The position numbers and the translations under genes were made by a program. Source: Cynocephalus volans (Eukaryota; Chordata; Mammalia; Dermoptera; Cynocephalidae). Taken from it: a DNA stretch of 64,000 nucleotides. Location: the NCBI RefSeq assembly GCF_027409185.1, contig NC_084478.1, positions 84,551,624 through 84,615,623 of the forward strand, given 5' to 3'. A model generated the notes under the pieces. It did not search any database. It had not been told where the DNA came from and saw nothing but the letters and a program-made list of their open reading frames with translations. Every line of letters begins with the position of its first letter. The stretch's first letter is position 1. Positions 44,763 to 55,261 of the stretch are shown piece after piece.

Positions 44763-45424
44763 TTATTTTTAGCTCCCAATTATGAATGAAGATGTGTTAT
44801 TTCTGTTTCTGTGCTTGGCTTATTTCTCTCAACATAATTTTCTCCAAGCTCATCCATGTTGCTGCAAATGGCAGAATTTCATTCTTTTTTATGGCTATAT
44901 TACAAATATTGACCATATACCCTGCCATCTTATTAAACTCGCTTATTAGTTTTAGTAGCTTTTTTGTAGGTAACTTAGGATTTCCTACTTGAACAATAGT
45001 ATTCTCTAAGAATAGAGAGTTGTACTCCCTTTTTATTGAATTTGCATTTCTTTAATTGTATATTTATTTTCTGCACTTTATTGTAGTGGCAAGGCACTCC
45101 ACTGTAATGTTGAAAGAGTTGGTGTGTACTGACTTTTTGCCTTTTTGTTAATCATTGGGGAAGCATTCAGCCTTTCTTTGTAAAGTATAATATTTAATAA
45201 AGCATTAATGCAAATTAATGAATTTTCCACAAATGAATATAGGACTTTGTCATGTCTCTTTTTTACTATATCTACCGAGGTGATCATAAAGTGTTTTTCA
45301 AATTTTTTCTGTATATGTGAATTAAATTGATTAATTTTGTTATGTAAACTTTGTACTATTGGATTAAGCCCCACATGACCGTAATATATCATCCTTTCAT
45401 TTTTGGTGGATCTAATTTGTTAAC

Positions 45425-46010
45425 ATTTTATTTTGTTATTTTAAAATATAATTAAATTTATTCCTAGACATTTTTGTGCGAAAATATCTGCACATGTTTA
45501 ATATATACAATTTATTGAATTTGAACATAAGCATATACCCATGATATGATCACCATAATCAAGGTCATAAACAGATCTATCACCTCCAAAAGTTTCTTTG
45601 CATCCCTTATGTGGGCTTGTTTTGTTTTGTCATTTTCTGTGATGAGAACACTTAATATGAGACCTAACCTCTTTTAAGTGCATAATGCCATATTGTTAGC
45701 TATAGGCACAATGTTGTACAGATCTCTAGATCTTATCCATATTTTGTATCTATATTCATGAAGCAGTTTCTTATATGGTGGTGGTAGCGATGATGATGAT
45801 GGTTGATGATTACGTACTTGGTGTAAGGATAATTCTGGCCTCATCCCTTTCACTTTTCATTTACATCAGATTTTGCCCCATGTTTTTTGAAGCTCTGTTA
45901 GGCACATACACATTTAGTAATTTATGGCATTTTTCATAAATTGACACAGTTAGCATTGTCAAATGTCCCTCTTCATCATTGGTAATATTCCTTGTTCTGA
46001 AATCATTCTC
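45425..46010 (-). mobile_element. Older L1 fragments, minus strand
   Basis: A 3' UTR-type stretch at about 45470-45775 ('CATATACCCATGATATGATCACCATAATCAAGG', 'TTTTCTGTGATGAGAACACTTAATATG'). An endonuclease-region scrap at about 45880-46010 ('CTGTTAGGCACATACACATTTAG', 'TCAAATGTCCCTCTTCATC'). Confidence 0.6.
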
Positions 46011-47120
46011 CATCCTCTAGTAGATTGCTTTTATGAGTGCAGAGTTCAGTACTGAGCCAAAGACATGAAAGAAACCCTTTTGCAACTTCTGAATCTCTCC
46101 CTGCCCAACTTCTCTCCCTTTCTCTCTCTCTTTTCCTCTCCCCTCCTCTTTGACTCTCTTGCTCTCTTTCTTTCTTGAGGCTCCCTTACTTTCTGGTATT
46201 TTGCCAGGTAAAGTCTGTTTGCTTCTCCAAAGACTGAGCCCTCTCTGCACTACTCAGCAAGAATACTGGCCTCTGTTTGGCTTTCTCTTCTTGTGCTGTA
46301 GCCAGAAAACTCTCACTAGGTAGTAAGCTGAACCATTGTTTCATATATTTTGTCTGGCTTTCATGTAGTTTAAGTTGAGAGGGTAAACTTAGTCCCTGTT
46401 AATCCACCAGGGCTGAAGTCTATTACATTTTTATACTGCCCCCAGTATTAGTTCCATTAACACTATAAAGAACACCACATTTGTTTGCCAAATGATGATT
46501 AGAATATAGTATACAGTACTCAATTAATATCACCTAATACTTCATAGATGCAAGATATTGGTCTTGGGACAGATTCTTAGTAAGTTGATATAAACATAGA
46601 ATCTGCTTTAAAAGAATATTATAGTCTAATAAATAGGATGTCATAAGAGAAGTTGTTACTTCAAACTGAGATTCAAAAAAGGTAGTTGATACAGATATGA
46701 CTGATTTAGACAGTGATACACAGAAAGGGTTTGGAGTTTAAAAGTGTGAAAAGTATACCTTGATTCTATACTATTTAAATCTATTTGGGACTTATATTTG
46801 TTCAATGTGAAGTAAATTCATAAACATGCTTTCGGCCATGAGTCTTGGGTCTATGGTGCAATTACCAAGAGGTTTACATTTGAATCAAGACATGGTTAAA
46901 GTAATAGGATCACTAATTTGGCCAGATATTATAGATTAACTGAAGAAACAAATTTGAAGTTAATTATTTGCATTCTTTAAAAGAAAAAAATTGTTTTATC
47001 TTTTCTCCAAGGCTTAATGTTCTTCCATTATCCCTTTCTCCTAGTGCTATTTTGATAATTACCACATAACTAAATTTATAGACCCCCTCAGATATCCTCA
47101 TAGAGATCCTTGGATAACTC
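46011..47120. other. Unassigned sequence with a pyrimidine-rich stretch
   Basis: About 46095-46180 is CT-rich. No repeat family or gene is recognised in this 1.1 kb. Confidence 0.4.
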
Positions 47121-47124
47121 AGAG

Positions 47125-47430
47125 GTTAGCAAACTGTGGTCTGTGGACCAAATCTAGCTTGCCACCTATTTTTGTATGTCTTGCAGGCTAAGAATGATTT
47201 CTAATTTTTAAGTGGTTAAAAATTTATCAAAAAGAATACATGTAATAATTATATGAAATTTACATTTAAATGTTCATGAATAAAGTTTTATTGGGAAAAA
47301 ACCACGCTCATTTGTTTACTATAGACTATGGGTGCATTTACACTTCAAAAGTGGAGTTGAAAATACTTGTAATAGAGACTGTATGGCTCACAAAGCTAGT
47401 GCACGGTATTTCCTGTTTTCCTACATCTTC
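47125..47430. mobile_element. Non-autonomous hAT-type DNA element, degraded
   Basis: 'GTTAGCAAACTGTGGTCTGTGGACCAAATCTAGCTTGCC' at one end and 'ATAAAGTTTTATTGGGAAAAAACCACGCTCATTTGTTTAC' plus 'GACTGTATGGCTCACAAAG' at the other. This matches a common mammalian MER-type hAT element whose consensus ends 'gggccgtagtttgctgacc'. I cannot give the subfamily. Confidence 0.55.
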
Positions 47431-47993
47431 ATCCGTCCTTTGTATTATCGATACTTTAAAACTGATGGGTACATTACCATTTCCCTTTATTATTTTGCTT
47501 ATCTTTAGGAGCAGCTTATTATTCCAGATATTATTTTCATTTATTGATTATATTTATTTAACATATCTTCTCCTAGCTGTTGTAATGTTTAATTTTGCCT
47601 GTGTGTCTAATATTGTAAAGAACACCTTAATTTTGAAGATGTCATAGTCAGCATTATTTCTCTTTATATACAAATTTATCCAGACAACTTTTTAGAGGGA
47701 CAGCTTCCTTATTAGCTTGATGTTGTCATTATGGCCTCAAATACTCATGCTGATAGTACATACTAAGCAATAAATTCAAAGTTCCAATTGGATAAAGGGA
47801 GTACATTTATGACCAGTCTAATTTATGAACAAAACTATTTTAGGTGAAATATTTGCAAGTTGCATCCATCTATGTGCAAGTAAAATTCAGTTATCAATAA
47901 GGATTTTTTCCAGAAAATCAAATGAATCCTTTAAGGCAAAATATTCCACTAAAATATTAAAGAACAAAAGCTATAGGATCATTTCAATAAATA
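47431..47993. other. Unassigned AT-rich sequence
   Basis: The 125-codon frame at 47270-47647 spans the hAT fossil and has no support. No other feature is seen. Confidence 0.4.
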
Positions 47994-48010
47994 CAGAAAA
48001 TTTCTTTCTT

Positions 48011-48638
48011 TCTTTCTTTTTTTTTTTTTTTTACTTTCTTCAAACTTTCTTTCTTTTTTTTTTTTTAATTTTATTTTGTCGATATACATTGTGGCTGATT
48101 ATTGCTCCCCATCACCAAAACCTCCCTCCCTTCTCCCTCCCCCCCCTCCCCCCCAACAATGTCCTTTCTGTTTGCTTGTTGTATCAACTTCAAGTAATTG
48201 TGGTTGTTATATCTTCTTCCCCCCCCCGTTTTTGTGTGTGTGTGTGTGTGTGTGTGTGAATTTATATATTAATTTTTAGCTCCCACCAATAAGTGAGAAC
48301 ATGTGGTATTTCTCTTTCTGTGCCTAACTTGTTTCACTTAATATAATTCTCTCAAGGTCCATCCATGTTGTTGCAAATGGCAGTATTTCATTCGTTTTTA
48401 TAGCTGAGTAGTATTCCATTGTGTAGATGTACCACATTTTCTGTATCCACTCATCTGATGATGGACATTTGGGCTGGTTCCAACTCTTGGCTATTGTAAA
48501 GAGTGCTGCGATGAACATTGGGGAACAGGTATACCTTTGACTTGATGATTTCCATTCCTCTGGGTATATTCCCAACAGTGGGATAGCTGGGTCGTATGGT
48601 AGATCCATCTGCAATTGTTTGAGGAACCTCCATACCAT
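48011..48638 (-). mobile_element. Recent 5'-truncated L1 insertion
   Basis: Contains a poly(T)-bounded 3' UTR with C-rich runs and (GT)n (48232-48258), and the ORF2 C-terminal 104 codons still open (48324-48638). CAGAAAATTTCTTTCTT at 47994-48010 matches CAGAAAATTTATTTCTT at 48639-48655 (16 of 17). The open frame and near-perfect duplication make it one of the youngest insertions in the window. It shares its sequence with copy A. Confidence 0.9.
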
Positions 48639-48655
48639 CAGAAAATTTATTTCTT

Positions 48656-49140
48656 AAAATTTGCCCTTCATTTATGATAAAGCATTCTTTCGCTAAAAAG
48701 ATTTTTGTTTTATTTTAAGGAGATACAATTTCTTAACTTGATAGAGGTTATCTACCAAAAAGTTACATGCTACATGCAGAAACTTTAGAAATGATCTTTT
48801 TAAAGTTGAGGAGAATTTTGATTTTCAAAAACTGTATGTAATTTTCTAGCCTGCAAAATCTTCAATTATGATGTATCAATGAATATTTAGCACAAAAGCT
48901 TACTTTTCAGTAACTTTAAAAGAGTTTGGAAAGTTAAGGGTCAGAGACCCACAAATCTGAGACACCTACAAAGGTTCAATTACTCAAAACTAGATATTCC
49001 TATCATTACTTACTCATAATTATGAAGCACAAATCTTATTGTTCTCTTATCACTCTTTTGGATGAAATATTTGTTATGATTGTGAAAATTAATTCTCCTA
49101 AGCTAATGCTTAAAGTGATTGTTTGGTAGTACACACCTAA
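48656..49140. other. Unassigned AT-rich sequence
   Basis: No gene or repeat family recognised. Confidence 0.4.
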
Positions 49141-50556
49141 TATTTTAAAAATACTTTTTTTTAAAAAAAAAAAGCATTTTTAGGTTCACAGCAAAATTGA
49201 ATTGAAACTACAGTGAGTTCCAACATATCTCTTCTCCCCAACACACTTAGTCTCTCCCACAGTTGGGAAAATAGGAGGAAAATGATCAAGGCCTCTCAGA
49301 CGTTTGGAGTCTTGACAAGCATCTGAGGTGGGTATGCGCGTGCACACCAGTGATCCTTGTTATTGTCTAATGTGACTGTGCATGTGCATCCGGGTGTTTG
49401 GGCTTTTTTTTTTTTTTTTTTTTTTGGATTATGGACGAGTATAAAGGACTAATGGCACAGATGCTCGAAGCTTCTAGAGAATGCTCTGGGAAGGCATATT
49501 AGGTCAACTGCTCCTAGCTCTGAATAAAGCCTATTATTTCTTCACCCACGGCTCCAAAGACCTTTTCCTATTACCTAACTCATAGACCTGCATGTGAAGG
49601 GTTTGTGACCCAGTCTGGACAATGGGCTTGAGGGGTTTGTGAGACCTAGCCCTAGCTTTACACCCACTATCAACATCTCCCACCAGAGTGGTACATTTGT
49701 TACAATTGATGAACCTACACTGATACAAAAATATTACCCAAAGCATATAGTTTACATTAGGTTTCACTCCTGGAGTTGTACATCCCATGGGTTTGGACAA
49801 ATGTATACTGATGTGTACCCACATTATCATACACAACAGTTTCACTGTCCTAAAACTCCTGTGTGCTCTACCTATTTGTTCCTCTCTCCCCACAACCGGT
49901 AGCAACCACCGATATTTTTAATGTCTCCATAGTTTTGCCTATTCTAAAATGCCTTATAGTCAGAATAATGCAGCATGTAGCCTTTTCAGATTGGTATCTT
50001 TCAGTTAATAATATGCATTTAAGGTTCCCATGTCTTTTCATGGCTTAATAGCTAATTTCTATTTAATGCTGTAAAATATTCCATTGTCTGAATGTACCAC
50101 AGTTTATCCATTCACCTTCAGAAGAGCATTTTTATTCTTTCCAAGTTTTGGCAAGTATGAATAAAGCTGCTATAAACATTCTATGCAGGTTTTTGTGTGG
50201 ACATAAGTTTCAACTTGTTTGGGTAAATAACAAGGAACATAATTGCTGGATTGTACAGTAAGGGTATGCACAATTTTGTAACAAACTGCCAAACTGTCTT
50301 CCAAAGTTACTGTAGCATTTTATATTCCCACAAGCAATGAATGAGAGTTCCTGTTGCTTCACATCTTATCTTAGTCAGTGTTTGGTCGTGTCAGTGTTTG
50401 GGGTTTTGGCCATTCTAATAGATGTATAGTGGTATCTCACTGTTGTTTTAACTTGCAATTCCTTAATGATATATGATGTTCAGCATCTTTTCATATGTGT
50501 ATTTGCCACGTGCATATTCTTTGGTGAGGTGTCAGTTTGCATCTTTGCGCATATAA
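49141..50556 (-). mobile_element. Old L1 3' end split by an LTR-like insertion
   Basis: L1M 3' UTR: 'TTTTTAGGTTCACAGCAAAATTGAATTG' at 49178, then after the insert 'CACTATCAACATCTCCCACCAGAGTGGTACATTTG' at 49667. ORF2 tail text follows ('AATAAAGCTGCTATAAACATTC', 'AACATAATTGCTGGATTG') to about 50556. Confidence 0.8.
49262..49655 (+). mobile_element. Candidate solo LTR of unknown family
   Basis: A foreign block of about 390-400 bp between two halves of an L1 3' UTR. It begins TGGGAAAATAGG and has TATAAA near 49440 and TGAATAAAGCC near 49521, in the order expected of a retroviral LTR, and ends near 'CTAGCTTTACA'. Flanks read CCCACA and CCCACT, a possible but imperfect duplication. A T24-type run lies at about 49406-49427. 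It does not resemble the 6966/34591 LTR family. Confidence 0.5.
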
Positions 50557-51226
50557 AAATTTTTTTAATTGAAACATAATTGATTGTACACATCTGTGGG
50601 GTACAGCATTGAAGATCAATACCTGTGTGCAATATGTGATGCTCAAATCAAGATAATTAGTATAATCAACATTATACAATGTAGTTGATCTTTGTGACCC
50701 TTTACTGATTCCTCCCTTATTCTCCTTTCCTTCCTCCTTTCCCACCTCTGGTAACCTCATCTCTATTCTCTTCTTTTGAAAGTTCAAAGTATTATTGTGA
50801 TTGTTGTATCTTCCTTTCTTTCTTCTTTATTTGTTTATTTTTTCTAGCTCCCACTTATAAGTGAGGACATGTGGTATCTCTCTTTTTGAGCCTGGCTTAT
50901 TTCACTTAACATCCTTTTCTCTAAGTTCATCCATGTTGCTGCGAATGGCAGTATTTCCCTCTTTTTTCTAGCAGAGTAGTATTCCATTATGCAAATATAC
51001 TACGTATTCCTTATCCACTTGTCCTATGAAGGGCATGTAGGATGGTTCTAACTCTTGGCTATTGTAAATAGAGCTGCAATAAACATGGGAATACAGGTGT
51101 CCATTTGACATGATGATTTCCATTCCTTTGGGTATATTCCCAGCAGTGGGATAGCTGGGTCATATGGCAGTTCTATCTGTAGTTGTTGAGGAACCTCCAT
51201 ACCATTTGCCATAATGGCTGCACAGC
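50557..51226 (-). mobile_element. 5'-truncated L1, minus strand
   Basis: A 3' UTR beginning 'TTTTTTAATTGAAACATAATTGATTGTACAC', then ORF2 C-terminal text ('TAGCTCCCACTTATAAGTGAGG', 'GGGTATATTCCCAGCAGTGGGATAGCTGGGTC') to about 51226. Beyond that point the sequence switches to a sense-orientation L1 5' UTR. Confidence 0.85.
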
Positions 51227-51660
51227 CTGCCCCATGGATGCATTTGGAGTGAGGTGGTGGGGGAAGGCTGGCCCACCAGGGGAACATTGGGGTGCAGCAT
51301 GGGCAGCTGATCAGCCTTCTGATTGGCACAGGCCCACTCAGTGTAGACTGGTCAGGGTGATAGAACTGCAAGGGGTGCAGTTTGTTCGAAAGACTCAGTC
51401 CTGGGCCAGAATTTCCAAACAGCCCAGGTGTATCTGACCTCACTCACAAGGCCCAGAAGTGACGAGAAGCCAATAATTAAAATATGAGTCTCACAAAAAG
51501 CCTTCCCCAGAGAATGAGCAGCAAAAAGCAATTTAGCATAACCCCAGGGCTCAAGTGCTGACCCCCACAGGAAGTCCTCGCAATTTTGGAATTAACCAAA
51601 GGACAACAAATTAGTTCCAGTGCAGAGTTAACTGATGGTGGTAGCTAATAATCCAACATG
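51227..51660 (+). mobile_element. L1 5' UTR fragment in the opposite orientation
   Basis: About 51235-51460 aligns with the reverse complement of 17330-17480, the 5' UTR of the mini-L1. Shared blocks are 'CCCACCAGGGGAACA.TGGGGT.CAGCA' and 'AGACTGGTCAGG..ATAGAA.TGCA.GGG.TGCAGTTTG'. It lies head-on against the minus-strand L1 tail. Confidence 0.75.
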
Positions 51661-51904
51661 GAACTGAAAAAAAATCCTTCTTAGAATATCAATTATATTA
51701 CTTAAAAATATTTTTGTATTGTTTTCCCTAGAGTTTGCAATATACATGTGCTACTAATCTAAGTTTACTTTCAAATAACACTATACCATATCATGGGTAC
51801 TGCAAATACCTTGTAATAATTTTACTTATGATTAAGGTATAACCATGAAATACATTGTTCTTATTATTTTGAACCAACTTATCTGCTTGATCAGATAAGA
51901 ATTA

Positions 51905-52135
51905 GACAAATATTGTACAGCCTGGTAACTATAGTTAAAGAGGATATTTTGTACGCTTGAAAAATTCTAAGAGAGTAAATGTTAAATGTAAGTATTCTCA
52001 CCACCAAATAACTATGTAATGTATTTGTTAATTATCTAGATTTAACAATTCCACAATGTATACATACTTCAAAACATCATGTGTTACATGATAAATACAC
52101 ACAATTTTATGTCAATTTTAAAAATAAATAAATTT
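51905..52135 (+). mobile_element. L1 3' UTR fragment, + strand, in HAL1
   Basis: 'ATATTGTACAGCCTGGTAACTATAGTTAAAG', 'TTTAACAATTCCACAATGTATACATACTTC' and an A-rich end near 52120-52140. Confidence 0.7.
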
Positions 52136-52742
52136 GAAAAAATAGATAGGTAAATGAAAATTTTTATTTTACCTTCACTTATTCCTTCTCTAATGCCTTT
52201 CGTTTTTTACAATATAGATCTGAGTTTCTAAACTATCATTTTTCTTCTCTCTGAAGAACTTCTTTAAATATTACCTGCAGGGTGGTCTACTTGCAACAAA
52301 TTCCTTAAATTTTTTTTGAGAAAGTCCTTATTTCTTTTTCACTTTTGAAGAATAATTTCACAGATATAGAATTCTAGCTTGGTGATTTTTTTTTCTCTCA
52401 ATACTTTAAATAAATATTTCATAATACTCATGTCTTACTTGCATGATTTCTGAGAAAGTTGGATGTAATTCTTATATTTGCTCCTCTGTATACATAGATA
52501 AGCTGGCTTTCTTTTTTCTTTGGGGTCTTTCAACATTTTTTCTTTATCTTTGACTTTCTGAAGTTGAATATGATATCTTTAGGTGTAGTCTTTTGGGGGC
52601 ATTTATCCTTTTTGGTATTCTCTGAGATCCCTGGCTATGTGGTTTTGAGTCTAACATTAATTTTTGGAAACTCCCAGTCCTTTTTGTTTCAAATATTGTT
52701 TCTGTTCCTTTCTCTCTGCATTCTTTTGGTATTCCCATTACA

Positions 52743-52820
52743 TATGAGGTACCTCCAAAGTTCATGGAAAGATTAATATTATCTTTTATTTTTCCATGAA
52801 CATTTTGAAGTACCCTCATA
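52743..52820. mobile_element. Palindromic mariner-type MITE, copy 4
   Basis: A 78-bp palindrome: TATGAGGTACCTCCAAAGTT on the left and AACATTTTGAAGTACCCTCATA on the right, TA at both ends. It is inserted in HAL1 text ('CCCATTACA' | 'TGTTACACC'). This is the shortest and most symmetric of the four copies. Confidence 0.8.
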
Positions 52821-53042
52821 TGTTACACCGTTTGTAGTTGTCCCATAGTTCTTGGATATTATATTCAATTTTTTAGTCTTTTTTTTGTCTTTGCTTCCCA
52901 TTTTCCAAGTTTCTGTTGACATATCCTCAAGCTCAGAGATTCTTTTCTCAGCTATGTCCTGTCTACTGACAAGCCCAATCAAAGGTCATTTTAAATTTTT
53001 GTAGTGGTGTTTTTGATCTTTACCATTTCTTTTTAATTTTTT

Positions 53043-53160
53043 AAATTTTATTGAATATTGGCAATACATGATTGTATGTATTTATGGGGTACAAAGTGAT
53101 GCTATGATAATATGTATATAATGTAAAATGAATCAAGCCAATTAACATATCCGTCACCTC
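53043..53160 (-). mobile_element. 118-bp L1 3' fragment with target duplications
   Basis: A short, 5'-truncated L1 3' UTR ('ATGATTGTATGTATTTATGGGGTAC'). It is flanked by a direct repeat of about 22 bp at 53021-53042 and 53161-53182 (two mismatches). Confidence 0.8.
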
Positions 53161-54330
53161 TAGCATTTCTTTTCAATTTTTTCTTAGAATTTCCATCTCT
53201 TTGCTTATATTAACCATCTGTTCTTGCATATTATTTACTTTTCCACTAGTGCTCTCTGCATATTAATCATAGTTATTTTAAACTTGCGGTCTTGTAATGC
53301 TAGCTTTCCTGGAATATCTAAATGTGCTACTGTTGCTTACTCTATGTCTTCAATGTTTTTTGCCTTTTAGTATGACTTGTAATTTTTTTTGAAAGCCAGA
53401 CATGATGTACTGGGTTAAATGAACTGTTATAAATAGGCCTTTCGTGATGTGGCAGTAAGGTATGGGGGGAGGGGGAGTGTTCTTTAGTCTTACAACTAGG
53501 TCTCAGTCTTTTAATGAGCTTGTGTCCCTGAGCTGTGAACTTCACCAGTGCTGCTCAGGTTTTTTTCTCCCCTTTAATAGGACTTAATAGTTGTAGAAGA
53601 CTGCAGCTGGATATTTTTCTTCTCCTTGGTTGGTTAGGCTTTGATCAAATCACAGTAGGTTAGGCTCTGGTAAAATAGTTTCTTTTGAGGGCAGGACTTG
53701 TTCAGAAGAGAAGCTTTGGTGTTTTAAAAAATGATAACTTTCTTCTACCCCTGCCTGAAGCATGAGGGAATTTTTATTCAATCTTTACTGTGAGAACTTG
53801 GTAGAGCTCTTGGAGGTAAATCTCACAAAAGTGTGACCATGTTCTAAAACTCCTGCTGGAGTTTTTGATTCTCAGACTCCTTTTCACTGAGCCTTCAGAT
53901 ATTCTCAAGTAGGGCTAGGGAAAGTTCATCAGGCAGAAAAATAGGAAATTGTTAGAAACTTGGATCATTACACACACACCAAATGAAGAGCAATGGAAAC
54001 TGAACAAATCAAGCTAAAATAGTCATTTTTCTCATTTTTAGTTACCCTAAAAGATTAGTTTAGGTTTTCCTACCTCAACATTGGTTCTGGTAGAGGTTTC
54101 TGTTCTTGTCCCCGCAGAGATTTCTCCTGATGTATTTTTGCTGTGGTAAGTTGTACTTCTCTGTAACCACCTCACTGTCTCTCCAATTTTGGAGGCAGAG
54201 GTTTGCCCTATAACTTCAATTCTCTAGTGGATTGAAGAAGAGATGTTGATTTTAAGTTTGTTCAGCTTTTTACCTGTTAGAATGGAGTGACACCTTCCAA
54301 CCACTTTATATGATGAACTGGAATCACAAA

Positions 54331-55260
54331 TACTTTTAAGTAGAAAATTTTGCCTTTATTGAGTTTTACCTTTTGTCTGCTAAAAAGCATTATTTCTTTC
54401 ATTGTTTAAATGTTGGGAATCTCTTAAAGCTCATATAAAGATGAAATACACTTTTTATTATTTAAAATGAAAGTTTAAATAATATCAATTTTTCAAACAC
54501 ATTGTAATTTTAATCACCTCACTGTGCTGTATCACGGAGACTAATGTATAAATATTTCTATTTTACCTTAACAGCTAATTTTGTTTTGGGCTCCTAGTAA
54601 AACAGAGTGGGTAATGTTTATATGTAGAATTACATGAATGTGTTGTACTTTAAATTAGAATCCTAAAAATAAAATAGATCGTTGCATACTTTAATATGTG
54701 ACATTTATTTTGGTCGAGATAGAGGCAAATATGTGTGTTTGTGCCTGTGTGTATTTACTGTTACACATATGATTATATAAATACAAAGCACATGGCATTT
54801 TGTTCTTTCTTTTGGTAGAAGAAATAATTGTAAATCGGGATTTTGATTTTTTGAAAAGTTAGTTTTGAAAAAGTTATTATAAAAATGCAAATATAGAAAA
54901 AATCAAAGTTCAAAAGAAGTTTAAATTTCAGATTCCTTAGAAAAATAATAAACATAAAATAACATAATTTGTACTTTTAAATGTTTTTTAGTTGAAATAT
55001 ATGTCATGTTACATCAAAAGGCCCTCATATGTTATGTAAAACCAAATGCTTATACAATGCTGAACTGATTGACCCATTTTTTTTAATGGCATGGGCAAAA
55101 TGGTGAAACTTTTTCAGGTACCATTTTCTTTTCATTTTCATAATTATTGTGATATATCTATGTACTGTAGAAAAATAATATACATTTATTTGTTTCTTCA
55201 AAACTTTTGTTATGCAGATTTCATTTTATAGTTTTAATCTAACAGTGCAGATGTTATTGC
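54331..55260. other. AT-rich sequence, nothing recognised
   Basis: No gene or repeat family can be named. Frames of 60-61 codons on the minus strand are chance. Confidence 0.4.
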
Positions 55261-55261
55261 C

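Larger units (their letters stand above)
43818..45420 (-). mobile_element. Older L1 fragments, minus strand
   Basis: An ORF2 scrap at 43818-43950 ('TTTTAGAATCAGTTTGCCAAGATCTACAAC'). A 3' UTR is split by the LTR at 43986, resuming at 44420 ('GGGTGCATAGTTGAATATCAG', 'ACAATATGTGATGATCAAATCAGG'). ORF2 C-terminal text follows to about 44900, then another ORF2 segment to 45420 ('TTGTACTATTGGATTAAGCCCCACATGACC'). The pieces are not collinear with one element, so several insertions or deletions are involved. Confidence 0.7.
51661..54330 (-). mobile_element. HAL1 (half-L1) with later insertions
   Basis: HAL1 ORF1 and leader text in reverse: 'TTTCTGAAGTTGAATATGATATCTTTAGG', 'TTTCTTTTGGTATTCCCATTACATATG', 'GAAAGCCAGACATGATGTACTGGGTTAAATG', 'AAATAGGCCTTTCGTGATGTGG' and 'TGTTAGAATGGAGTGACACCTTCC' near 54278. 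It is interrupted by a + L1 tail (about 51905-52135), the MITE (52743-52820) and a 118-bp L1 piece (53043-53160). No intact ORF remains. Confidence 0.75.

Noticed and set aside
47270..47647. 125-codon hydrophobic frame as a membrane protein
   Set aside because: It starts inside a hAT fossil and the hydrophobicity follows from T-rich codons. No support for expression.
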